This document shows, piece after piece, positions 1 to 9,300 of a stretch of 64,000 nt of DNA; within the stretch, counting starts at the first letter, position 1; each line of letters starts with the position of its first letter. This DNA comes from Pollutimonas sp963712655. Its GTDB lineage: Bacteria > Pseudomonadota > Gammaproteobacteria > Burkholderiales > Burkholderiaceae_B. The DNA is taken from the NCBI GenBank assembly GCA_963712655.1, contig CAVQIT010000008.1, forward strand, positions 1,674,001 to 1,738,000. Direction: 5' to 3'. The position numbers and the translations under genes are program-made. The notes under the pieces were generated by a model. The model did not search any database, was not told where the DNA came from, and saw only the letters and a list, made by a program, of their open reading frames with translations.

Positions 1-1211
1 ATCGAACGCCGTAGTCGGCGGCGCGTCGACCTTGTTCGACTTCAATGCCCGTTATTCGGAACAATCAGCGGCGGTGTCTGTGGGCAATGCGCACTTTAAC
101 GAACTGTCCGACCAGTATGGTCTAGGTCCCAATCTGCGCGAGGTTGGTGCTCATCTGCAAAATATCTGGGATCTTGGCAGTAACGAGGAGCTTGGCGCGC
201 TGTATGCGCGGCTTGATGGGGCCGCCGCTGGTGGTCGATCCGGTTATTCATCTGCCCTGAACGATCTGTCGCCCGGCCCGTCGGCCGCGCCAGCCGCACT
301 GGCAACCGGCGCCGTGAAAGGGTTTGCCGACTCCCTGTTCAGTTGCCCCCGGTTTGATCGGAATGACGCGCAAACCACCGAAGGCGATTGTGTGTGGGGC
401 CGTATCACCGACAAGACAACGCGGCTTGACGAGGCGCACGGCACATCGGCAACCGAGTCACGATCCATGTCGTATCAATTCGGCGCGCAGCGGCGCATTG
501 CACCGAACTGGGTGTTCGGGGTTTCGGCAGCTTACGAAGACAGTACCATTCGTTCGGATGACAATCGCGTGCGTACCGAAGGCAATGCAGGCTATCTGGG
601 TGCGGTGCTGAAGTATCAGGCCGGCCCCTGGATATGTCTCGGGTGCAACCTATGGCAGCTATGGTTCGTACGACAACCGGCGCAACATTGGGTTGGTCGG
701 CGCCCAGGCCAAGAGCGATTCCACTGTCTGGTCGATTGGCCAGCAACTGCGTGCGTCGTATACCTACGCGACCGAAAATGCGTATATCAAGCCCTATACC
801 AATCTGGACCTGATCTATACGCGCATGCCGTCGTACGCCGAGCGAGGCGCGGGAGCGTTGAACCTGAACGTGAACAGCTCTGACAATTTGACGGCGCTGC
901 TGACTCCGGGTGTCGAAGTGGGTGGCCGCCTGGACTTTAAGAACGGCTTCACGGCTCGCCCATTTGTGAAGGTAGGCGTATCGGTGGCCAGCTCAGATAA
1001 ATGGGATACCCGGGCCCAGCTCGCCGCGGCGCCGGCCGGCACCACGAATTTCAGAACCACGCTGGATACCGGTCATGTCTTTGGGCAGGCATCGGTGGGT
1101 GTGCAATTGACCAGCCTTCGTGGCCTTGACGTTTGGCTCCAGTACGACGCGGTTGTCTCCAGCCGGGCGCGCAGTTCAGGTGGCTCGGTCAAGGCGGCCT
1201 GGAGGTTCTAG
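1..1211 (+). pseudogene. Autotransporter C-terminal region and beta-barrel, 5'-truncated by the window and frameshifted
   Basis: The C-terminal part of a type V autotransporter: the linker before the barrel and an outer-membrane beta-barrel ending in the terminal aromatic residue (AWRF) that such barrels use for assembly. The reading frame is already open at base 2, so the passenger domain lies outside the window. The frame breaks at about base 632. Reading up to AGPW in the first frame and resuming as YVSGATYGSYGS in the next restores a continuous barrel, which means one extra base near 632. Downstream the barrel is intact to the stop at 1211. This is either a genuine pseudogene or a sequencing/assembly indel. 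Barrel assignment is from alternating hydrophobic strands, Gly/Tyr content and the C-terminal Phe; the passenger function cannot be judged. Confidence 0.8.
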
Positions 1212-1606
1212 GCGGGGGCTTGGTTAGCCGTGTCAGCGCAATGCGGCTAAACATAGCGCGTCGTCAACGCCATTCATCAATACTATTCGCCACTTCAGTT
1301 CGCCTGGAGCAGGTTGGTTTTCATTGCCTGCTTCTGCCGATTGAGCTGGCGTCAGCGTCTCAGCACGGGCCAGAAGCAGGTTGCCTATGGCACGAAATGA
1401 ACTTTTTCACGGCTGATCGAGCCGGAAATGACTTGCATAGGCCCAGTGGAATCGTCACGCCAAGTGGATGAAGGGCCTATATGCTGCTTTCTTTATGGGC
1501 TATGCTGAGTAGCGGCTCTCCGATACCATGTATACCTGCGGTAATCAGATCACTGACTTCCCGCGACTTCGGCGACCGCCAAGCGGAAGGCTCGGATCCA
1601 TAGCTC
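1212..1606. other. Intergenic region, nothing recognised
   Basis: About 395 bases between the autotransporter and the LysR gene. Short open frames here have no recognisable composition or start signals. No convincing terminator or promoter was seen. Confidence 0.5.
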
Positions 1607-2500
1607 ATGAAATACGACATACAGACCTTGAATATATTTCTTGCCGTCGCCCGCGAAGGTTCAATTGCCCGCGCCGCGACCAAGGAGCATACCGTCTCAT
1701 CGGCTGTCAGCAAGCGCATATCCGACCTTGAAAAGAGCATCGGGACAACGCTTCTGTACCGCCATCGGCGCGGCGTGAAGCTTACACTTGCCGGCAGCGA
1801 ATTGCTCCAATACGCATCGCGCATCCTGGCCGAAATGGCGAACCTTGACAGCGCAATGGGCGACCATGCCAATGGCGTAAGAGGCCAGGTGAGGCTGGTG
1901 GCAAATACGTCAGCCATTGTCCAGTTCCTTCCCTACGACTTGTCCAGCTTCCTGAAACTGTATCCCACGGTCAAGATCGATCTCGAAGAGCACACCAGCG
2001 AGGCCGTCCACAAGATGGTCGCGGGCGGTTCAGCCGATCTCGGCATTATGGTCCCCCAACGCCCTCTGGATGGTCTGCAAGCCTGTCTTTACCGTGCCGA
2101 TGAGCTAATGGTGCTGATGCCGCCCGATCATCCTTTGAGCAAACAGCGCTCGCTGCGTTTCTCGGAGACGCTCGGTTACGACTATGTGGGATTGCCGCGC
2201 GGCACTTCATTGTGTAACACCATGGTCAACGCGGCGCGAGAGCTTGACCTTCCCTTGCGTCTACGCATCCAGGCCACAAGCTTTGACGGTTTGCGCCGAA
2301 TGGTTGCGCTGGACCTGGGCATAGGCATACTGCCGCGCGGCAGCGTCGAACCATTCCTGCAGTCTGAAGGCCTGGCCGCCTTGCCTCTTGATGAACCGTG
2401 GGCTCGCAGGGAACTTATGCTGGTACGCAAGTCCCAGGATGCCTGGCCCATGTTGCCACGCCTGCTGCACGAACACTTGCGCCTCGCTGGCGATCAATAG
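1607..2500 (+). CDS. LysR-family transcriptional regulator
   Basis: 297 residues, the normal length for LysR regulators. The N-terminal winged helix-turn-helix spans about residues 1-60 (LNIFLAVAREGSIARAA then SSAVSKRISDLE), followed by the LysR substrate-binding fold with two Rossmann-like lobes (about 90-295). It reads in the same direction as the CoA-transferase gene 170 bases downstream, so it may control that catabolic cluster in response to a pathway metabolite. That role is inference from position; the effector is unknown. The ATG start places the helix-turn-helix at the usual distance from the N terminus. Confidence 0.9.
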   Translation: MKYDIQTLNIFLAVAREGSIARAATKEHTVSSAVSKRISDLEKSIGTTLLYRHRRGVKLTLAGSELLQYASRILAEMANLDSAMGDHANGVRGQVRLVANTSAIVQFLPYDLSSFLKLYPTVKIDLEEHTSEAVHKMVAGGSADLGIMVPQRPLDGLQACLYRADELMVLMPPDHPLSKQRSLRFSETLGYDYVGLPRGTSLCNTMVNAARELDLPLRLRIQATSFDGLRRMVALDLGIGILPRGSVEPFLQSEGLAALPLDEPWARRELMLVRKSQDAWPMLPRLLHEHLRLAGDQ

Positions 2501-2670
2501 CAAAGCATAGCCGGCCACACATTCTGCCATCTCCAATCACGATGGTTCAGGTTCCAAAGTATTACTTCACAGAGCAGCCGCGGGTTCTTATGATGCCATG
2601 CAGGTATGTCAGGTCTGTGCCTGACCATGCACGCAATATTTTTCTCTGATTTTTACTGGACCATCAACCC

Positions 2671-3864
2671 ATGAATCAACGACCTCTGGACGGTATACGC
2701 GTCATTGAAATGGGCAGCCTGATCGCAGGCCCATTTGCCGCCAAAACCCTGGGCGAATTTGGTGCCGACGTCATCAAGATTGAACCTCCCGGCCATGGCG
2801 ACCCGCTCCGGTCCTGGCGGACACAAGAGGGTGAAACCTCCATGTGGTGGCATGTACAGGCCAGAAACAAGAAATCCGTGGCCATAGACTTGCGCAAGAA
2901 AGAAGGCCAGGCTCTGGCACGCAAGCTGATACTGGAAGCGGACGTGGTGATCGAGAACTTTCGGCCGGGAACACTTGAGAAGTGGGGAATGGACTATGAG
3001 TCGCTCGGCAAAGAGAATCCCGGGCTAATCATGCTGCGCATCTCCGGCTACGGGCAAAGCGGCCCGCTGCGTGACCTGACCGGCTACGGCGTGGTCGCCG
3101 AAGCCATGGGTGGATTCCGCCATATTACAGGGGTGCCAGGCGAGGCACCCGTGCGCCCGGGGATCAGCATTGGCGATTCACTCTCCGCCCTGCATGGCGT
3201 GATAGGCATCATGATGGCGCTCTATCATAGGCTGGCTAACTCGGGCAAGGGCCAAGTCATCGACGTAGCCCTGTACGAGTCAGTCTTCAACATGATGGAG
3301 GGTGCGATACCGGAATACGACCGCCTGGGGACCATACGCGAACCCGCCGGCAGCGCCCTGCAGGGGGTTGCCCCCACCAATGCCTACTCAGACAAGGATG
3401 GAAGGTATTTCCTGATAGCCGGAAATGGCGACAGCATCTTCCCACGCTTAATGTCACTGATCGGAAACGAGGCTCTGGGCAACGACCCCGCGCTTGCCCG
3501 CAACCCCGGACGCGTGGCCAACATGGCGCGTATCGACGAGGCGATCGCCGCCTGGAGCAGCCAGCGCAGCATGGACGAAGCGCTTGAGGCACTGGCCAAG
3601 GCGGGTGTGCCCGCCGGCAAGATATTCACCGTCAAGGATATCGTTGAAGATGAACAATATCGCGCCCGCGAGATGATACGCGAGATCACGCTGGACGATG
3701 GCTCCAGGCTGAAAGTGCCTGGCGTGGTGCCCAAACTAAGCGCAACGCCGGGGGCGTTCGAAGGCGGCGGACCACAGCTCGGCCAGCACACCGAGGAAGT
3801 GCTGCGCAAGCATGGCCTGGAATCCGCCGATATCGAACAACTCAAAGCCCTGGAGGTGATCTGA
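2671..3864 (+). CDS. Family III CoA-transferase (CaiB/BaiF type)
   Basis: 397 residues, the standard family length. It begins with the typical segment RPLDGIRVIEMGSLIAGPFA and continues with DVIKIEPP and NKKSVAIDL, all hallmarks of CaiB/BaiF transferases. The catalytic aspartate of the family probably lies in the GISIGDS segment (about residue 170). These enzymes move CoA between acyl-CoA and free carboxylic acids in the cytoplasm. The stop codon overlaps the start of the next gene by one base (TGATG), so the two are translationally coupled. With the HMG-CoA lyase-type neighbour, the likely pathway is activation of a branched or hydroxylated dicarboxylic acid followed by C-C cleavage. The exact substrate cannot be read from sequence. 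Confidence 0.92.
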   Translation: MNQRPLDGIRVIEMGSLIAGPFAAKTLGEFGADVIKIEPPGHGDPLRSWRTQEGETSMWWHVQARNKKSVAIDLRKKEGQALARKLILEADVVIENFRPGTLEKWGMDYESLGKENPGLIMLRISGYGQSGPLRDLTGYGVVAEAMGGFRHITGVPGEAPVRPGISIGDSLSALHGVIGIMMALYHRLANSGKGQVIDVALYESVFNMMEGAIPEYDRLGTIREPAGSALQGVAPTNAYSDKDGRYFLIAGNGDSIFPRLMSLIGNEALGNDPALARNPGRVANMARIDEAIAAWSSQRSMDEALEALAKAGVPAGKIFTVKDIVEDEQYRAREMIREITLDDGSRLKVPGVVPKLSATPGAFEGGGPQLGQHTEEVLRKHGLESADIEQLKALEVI

Positions 3865-4832
3865 TGGCTACGCAGCGGCCCCGCCGTATCCATATACATG
3901 ATGTTGCCATGCGGGACGGTCTGCAGATCGAGCCCAACTTCGTGGCCACCGAGCAGAAGATCGCCCTGATCAACGCCCTCTCGCGCACAGGGGTTTCCAA
4001 AATCGAGGCCACATCATTCACCTCGCCCAAGGCCATTCCCGCGTTACGCGATGCCGAAGAGGTCATGATGGGCATAGAGCGCGCCCCTGGCGTGAAATAC
4101 GTTTGCCTGGTGCCCAACATGCGGGGCGCGCAGCGCGCCATGCAATGCGGCGTGGATGAGATCAATCTGGTGATGTCGGCCAGCGAAACCCACAACTTGG
4201 CAAATCTGCGCATGACACGCGAACAGTCAGTGCGCGTGCTGACGCAGATCACCGCCGAACTGCAGGGGCAAATCGATATCAATATCTCGATCTCGACCAC
4301 GTTCGGGTGCCCGATGGAAGGAATCGTACCGTCCGAAGAAGTACTCCGCCTCGGTGACCGGTTCGCCGCCGATGGCGTACAAGGCATTACACTATGCGAC
4401 ACGACAGGCATGGCAAATCCAGCCCAGGTCGAAGCACTGTGCATGGGCCTGGCGCAGCGCTGGCCCGACCTGGAGCTTACGCTTCATTTTCATAACACGC
4501 GGGGAATGGGCCTGGCCAATGTGATCGCGGGCATGGCTGCCGGCATCGACCGCTATGACAGCTCATTGGCCGGCCTGGGCGGCTGTCCGTATGCCCCCGG
4601 CGCAACAGGCAACATCTGCACCGAAGACCTTGTGCATATGCTGGATAGCATGGGACTGCAAACAGGCGTGGATCTAGACCGCCTGGTATTTTGCGCAAGG
4701 CAAATGGCCGAAGTGGTGGGACACGATGTGCCCGGCCAGGTCATGAAGGCCGGCCGCTGGGACAAACGCTTTCCCGCTCCACCAGACATTGAACTGACCC
4801 GCGAGCGCGCGCTGGGCCGTGACGCCCACTAA
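3864..4832 (+). CDS. Hydroxymethylglutaryl-CoA lyase family protein
   Basis: 322 residues with a TIM-barrel lyase pattern. It contains the start-of-barrel motif MRDGLQIEPNF with the metal- and substrate-binding Arg-Asp, and the HMG-CoA lyase signature GGCPYAPGATGN near residue 240 with its catalytic-loop cysteine. Enzymes of this family split 3-hydroxy-3-methylglutaryl-CoA, or related hydroxyacyl-CoAs, into acetyl-CoA and a keto acid. It is translationally coupled to the upstream CoA transferase. That pairing suggests the CoA thioester is made by the transferase and cleaved here. Whether the natural substrate is HMG-CoA or a relative such as citramalyl-CoA is not resolvable by eye. Confidence 0.9.
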   Translation: MATQRPRRIHIHDVAMRDGLQIEPNFVATEQKIALINALSRTGVSKIEATSFTSPKAIPALRDAEEVMMGIERAPGVKYVCLVPNMRGAQRAMQCGVDEINLVMSASETHNLANLRMTREQSVRVLTQITAELQGQIDINISISTTFGCPMEGIVPSEEVLRLGDRFAADGVQGITLCDTTGMANPAQVEALCMGLAQRWPDLELTLHFHNTRGMGLANVIAGMAAGIDRYDSSLAGLGGCPYAPGATGNICTEDLVHMLDSMGLQTGVDLDRLVFCARQMAEVVGHDVPGQVMKAGRWDKRFPAPPDIELTRERALGRDAH

Positions 4833-4982
4833 CCATCAACCGAGCATCACCCTTCAAGGATCGCAGCAAACGGAAAAAAATAGCGGCAAATTGAGTTATA
4901 GACAAATCACGCGACAACAATTACAAACTGCAATGGGCAAGCGGACCGCTTACCTTGCAAACAATAAACCAAAGGAGAAGAC

Positions 4983-5948
4983 ATGCTTACCAAACGCGTT
5001 ACCAGTATCCTGGCCTTCACTCTTACTTCTATTGCCTATACGACTGCCCATGCAGCCTACCCGGACAAGCCCGTGACCATGATCGTTGGCTTCAGCCCGG
5101 GAGGCTTTACCGATGTGGTGGCGCGTCTGGTCAGCAAAGAGCTGGAGCAGCGCCTTGGGAAAAGCTTCGTAATCGAAAACAAGCCCGGTGCCGCGGGTAC
5201 CATCGCCGCCGACCAGGTTGCCCGCTCGCAGCCCGACGGCTATACCTTGCTTATGGGGCACTCCAATTCCAATGCGACTGCCCCCGCCTTGTATAAAAGC
5301 TTGCCGTACGATGTAAACACCAGTTTTACGCCGATTGCCATGGTAGCGAGCACCCCGCTAATACTCACCGCTTCCACCAAGCTCAATGTGAAGAACATGC
5401 AAGAGTTCATGGAGCTTGCCAAGAAAAGACCGCTGAACTATGCGTCATCAGGCGTGGGCAGTTCTCAGCACTTGGCGGCTGCGCAGTTCTCCAAGGCGAC
5501 TGGGGTCCAGATGATGCATATTCCCTATAAGGGCAGCGCCCAAGCGCTTAATGACCTGCTATCGGGCGAAGTGGACTTCAACGTGGACTCTCCGCCGCTG
5601 ATGGTGCCCAACATCAAGGCGGGAAAGCTGGTGGCTATTGCAGCCGTCAGTCCCGAGCGCCTGCCACTGCTACCGGATGTGCCGACGATGAGCGAAGTGG
5701 GCTATCCTGGAGTCACCATGGGGCAATGGTTCGGTATCCTCGGGCCGGCCGGCATGTCCAAGGATGTCGCACAGCTTTTGAACAAGAGCATCAACGAAAT
5801 CCTGAAGATGCCGGAAGTGAAAAAGGTGCTGGATGATAAAGGCGCTGTCGCCGGCGGCGGCTCACCATCAGACTTCGCCAAGCAAATCCGCGAAGACACC
5901 ATCACCATCCAGAAGGTGGTCGACGATGCTGGCATCAAGCTTGAGTGA
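4983..5948 (+). CDS. Bug-family periplasmic solute receptor (tripartite tricarboxylate-type)
   Basis: 321 residues. A Sec signal peptide covers about residues 1-25 (basic start MLTKRV, hydrophobic stretch, AHAA cleavage). Mature motifs are those of Bug receptors: YPDKPVTMIVGFSPGG, VIENKPGAAGTIAADQVARSQPDGYTLL (two adjoining blocks) and QMMHIPYKGSAQALNDLL. Bug proteins bind carboxylates or other small acids in the periplasm. A Shine-Dalgarno AAAGGAG lies 8 bases before the ATG. It follows the CoA-transferase/lyase pair by 150 bases in the same direction, suggesting it captures the acid those enzymes degrade (inference). No TctA/TctB membrane genes are adjacent, which is common for orphan Bug genes in Alcaligenaceae. 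Confidence 0.93.
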   Translation: MLTKRVTSILAFTLTSIAYTTAHAAYPDKPVTMIVGFSPGGFTDVVARLVSKELEQRLGKSFVIENKPGAAGTIAADQVARSQPDGYTLLMGHSNSNATAPALYKSLPYDVNTSFTPIAMVASTPLILTASTKLNVKNMQEFMELAKKRPLNYASSGVGSSQHLAAAQFSKATGVQMMHIPYKGSAQALNDLLSGEVDFNVDSPPLMVPNIKAGKLVAIAAVSPERLPLLPDVPTMSEVGYPGVTMGQWFGILGPAGMSKDVAQLLNKSINEILKMPEVKKVLDDKGAVAGGGSPSDFAKQIREDTITIQKVVDDAGIKLE

Positions 5949-5993
5949 GTGCTTTTTTCCTTAAGAGCCCGCGGCAAAACTGATAAGGAGAAG

Positions 5994-6017
5994 AAAAGCC
6001 ACTGGAGTGGCTTTTTT
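5994..6017 (+). terminator. Rho-independent terminator after the Bug gene
   Basis: A perfect 9-bp stem AAAAGCCAC / GTGGCTTTT with a TGGA loop, running into six consecutive T residues. It sits 45 bases after the stop codon of the receptor gene and closes the backbone operon just before the island boundary. Confidence 0.85.
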
Positions 6018-6025
6018 GTATGTGA

Positions 6026-6047
6026 CTTGCGGCGGGGGATTTTGAGT
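6026..6047. repeat. tRNA-Leu-derived attachment core, left boundary of island 1
   Basis: 22 bases here match, in the same orientation, the anticodon-arm segment of the tRNA-Leu gene at 58786-58870 (the segment containing GCGGGGGATTTTGAGT). The same core recurs at 35385-35406. Sequence to the left is backbone; sequence to the right is the conserved island end. This is the pattern left by a tyrosine recombinase integrating at a tRNA. Confidence 0.8.
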
Positions 6048-6208
6048 TGGCGTGCGAAGGTGTTTGTCTAGGGAAGTGGGGCGAAGGTGAACGTAGGTTA
6101 ATGGAGGTGACAGTAATTATAGATCAGTAGGTTAGCGTAATTTTTTGAAATTGGCGAAAACTGATGTGTGTACCTGTACTGTACCGAAAACGTGGCCTTC
6201 GGCACAGT
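6048..6208. repeat. Conserved island end, copy 1
   Basis: About 160 bases near-identical to 35407-35570, both directly abutting a tRNA-Leu core. Near the inner edge an inverted repeat ACTGTACCG (6178-6186) / CGGCACAGT (6200-6208) is present; copy 2 has the perfect version. It probably represents the recombinase-proximal arm of related elements. Confidence 0.75.
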
Positions 6209-6335
6209 GAGGGCAATGTGTACGAAAACGACAGCTGAACCGTCGCCGCCATTCGGATGAATGTGACGACAACGGCTACGATCAAAGTCCATTGGGCTTC
6301 GATAACGCCAATTGTATGTAAGCTAAAGTCGCTAA

Positions 6336-9300
6336 TCATCTAACGAAATCAATAAACACCCGCATTTTAGTATCTACGTAGTTATTGTCTATGAAATTTC
6401 TTGCACTCGATACGAATTCTGGCGCTAGTTCATAATGAGTATCTGACCCCTTCTTCGTCTTCACGATCAAATATTTTGGCACGAGTTTATCTAACGTTTT
6501 TGCCTTTAAACCACGCACCTTAGCAGAGAATTTTATCCAAGCGGGCTTTGGGTCAAAAGAACCCCCGGACTTGTAAAAGGAGCGCAAGAATAATAAACAT
6601 TCTTGCTCAATAGCCGTTTGCTCCACAACTTGACTGTTGCGAGAAGACGTAACCAATTCCGCTACATCTCCGAGCGTGCAACTCGATTCAAAGGTGGCCA
6701 AATGAAGCGTGTTACCCAACTGGGTTTCGCCTAAACAGTTTTCAAAGATACAAGAGATAAATATCGCCCCTTCAAATTTGGAACGAGCAAAGTTTTTATA
6801 ATCAAGAAACTTCGAATTAAAGACCGTTGTGCTTGAAAAATCTAGGGAAGGAAAGTCTCCATAAATAGCAACTCCGTCGATGGCCTTTATATTGGCGCTT
6901 GAAGGGAAAAACTCCATGATTTTTTCACTTATTTTTGCACTGCCGAAATTCCGTGCTGCAACGTAAATTTTTAAAACACCAGAAATTGCCCTTCGACCCA
7001 ATTCGGCTCTTTTATGATCGCTGGAACGTGCTTGCTCTCCGAATTTAGGTATCAATTTAGATACGAGTTCATCTAGTACGCCAGACTTACCTTGGTAAAA
7101 CTTCCGAAGATATGCCACTTCAGGGCTCTGAGTCGCGTTGGACTTCGCGAATGCATTTAGGGCTTCAGGGGTATGAAGTGCACCCTGGAAGCATTCAATC
7201 AAGAAAAGCGACCTGAAGTACGACTGTAGAAAGTCGTAACGTAGCCGCAAGGAATTTGGTCCCTTGAGAAAAAGGGGATTAAGGCTGATTTTTCCGAGCA
7301 AACTATCGGCCCGGGTGTCGTAATAGAGTGTTAATGCGTGACGAAGCGCATCGATACCAAAATTGTCGCCTTGTTCGGATACAAGTTCAGTAAGCAACAT
7401 TATTAGTTTGTCAATATCTAAATCGATTGACTGCCTACGAATTTCACGCCGAAACACTGAATGGATTAGATGATCGATCACCTCATTATTCGACGGATAG
7501 GGAGTCGCGCCGCTGGACAGGTCAAACGATTGACTCGATCCGGAGTTTGAATCATCTTCAATGACATTGCATAGTACATCAACGAAGAATGGCACAATTC
7601 GCCCACCGTCATCAGAAAATCTGAGAGAAGATAGCGTGTTAGTCAGCTTAACTGTCAACTCGTCTTTGTAAGGGTGTTTTGAGAATCGCTTTGCCGCATA
7701 ATTTTTCCAATCAGTGTGGTCGAACCCAAGAAGCTCATATTTGGCGATACCGAGTTGAGAAATTACATTGTCATCTACAAGCAGGCTATCTCGGGTAGTG
7801 AGAAGGATGTGACTGGTCAGGAGGCTTGAGCTAAGTTCGACTACGGACTCAAGAAATTTATTTAAATCGAATCGTTCCTGGAGCATAGTGGCCAGTTCGT
7901 CTAGGCCATCCACGATTAGTACGATGTTGCCGCAAATAATAGCTAACTCGAAGGTGCTTCGATCATACTGCCGCTCGCTCTTTTGAGACCGCGAGTACAA
8001 ATCATAGAGGTCGAAGACCGAAGCGACTTGCACATGGGCCGAGCCAACGTCATCAATGTATTCGCGCAAATTCTCTGCCTGAATTAGAACTGGCAAACGA
8101 TTCTCTGAATGATTGCGTAATAAGGATGCAGCTAGATTTCGACAAAGCCAAGTTTTTCCCATTCCTCCTGGGGCAACGACCAAATGTGCATTAACTTCAG
8201 GGCTTTTACTCAGTTTTTCAAGAAACAATTCTCCCGCAGAGGTACCATCGTTTTTATCTCCCTGAAAGGAGATCTTTTGATCGATGTAATGAGTCGGCGC
8301 GTCTGCTACGGTTTTTCTGAAGGATTCATCAATGCAATAATCCCAGATGTAATCCTTTAGGGTAAAAATTGATGCATCAATTTTAAGGTTTTCATCCGAG
8401 ATAAGCCGTTTAATATATTGGCTCTCACCCTTATCTCTTCGAAGGATAAAAAGCTGCTTCGGCACCATCTGCTCCGTTTTTCTAAGTTGCTCAGAAAAGC
8501 GTTTCAATGTTTGCTTTAGATTTGCAGAATAGTGAATATATAAAAAATATGAAGGCACCGGGGAATACGCAGCCCAATACTCAAATTTAATCTTCTGATT
8601 TCGCGAAAAGTCCGTCGTATCGGATTTTGGTAAGAGCAGACTGCGGCGCTTAGCAGTCAACGCCAGAACGTCTTCAAACCGTTCAAAACCCGCAGATTGA
8701 ATCTCTCTATTGAGAGCGACAGGCCTAGCTTGTTCTTGTCTAATCTCGCTCTTCTGGACATCGGCGGATGCCTCATTGGGTAGGTTCGCAGTAATTTCCG
8801 CCATACTGCTACTCAGTTCCAAGAAACGTTCGGCCGTACGTTGCCACGTATGGCTTTTAAGGGCATGCGCAGCCTCCTGAGCATTCTCCTTAAGGGCTGC
8901 GTAATTAGTGAGACAAGAGTGCAATTCGTTCGCAATACTCTGCCCATCTATCACCGGAATACCTGATATCTCCACACTAGCAACGAGATGTGAAAGGTCT
9001 AGCTTACCCATCAGTTCGTAAAATCCACTTGACTTGCTAACTAGGACAGGGATGCCGAGGGATAGCGCTTCCCATGCGACCAAGCCGAAGCCTTCTCGCA
9101 CAGATGGCATCAAAACAAGATCAGCATCCTGCAGCTCTTCAAAATACTCTTCTCGAGAACTTATATAAGGTATCGGATTTATGGCAACCGAATGGCCTGT
9201 TGGCAGTCGCATCTTCGCAACTTCGCTTGGAGTAGTCCCAATTAGACTTATGCTGCCTCTCTGATGCTGCAGACGTGCAAGCACAGTAACTGCTCCCTTG

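Noticed and set aside
6171..6208. CTGT-containing sequence at the island end considered as a LexA box
   Set aside because: The arms are ACTGTACCG/CGGCACAGT with 13-base spacing, not CTGT-N8-ACAG, and no gene start follows; better explained as a recombinase-related repeat.
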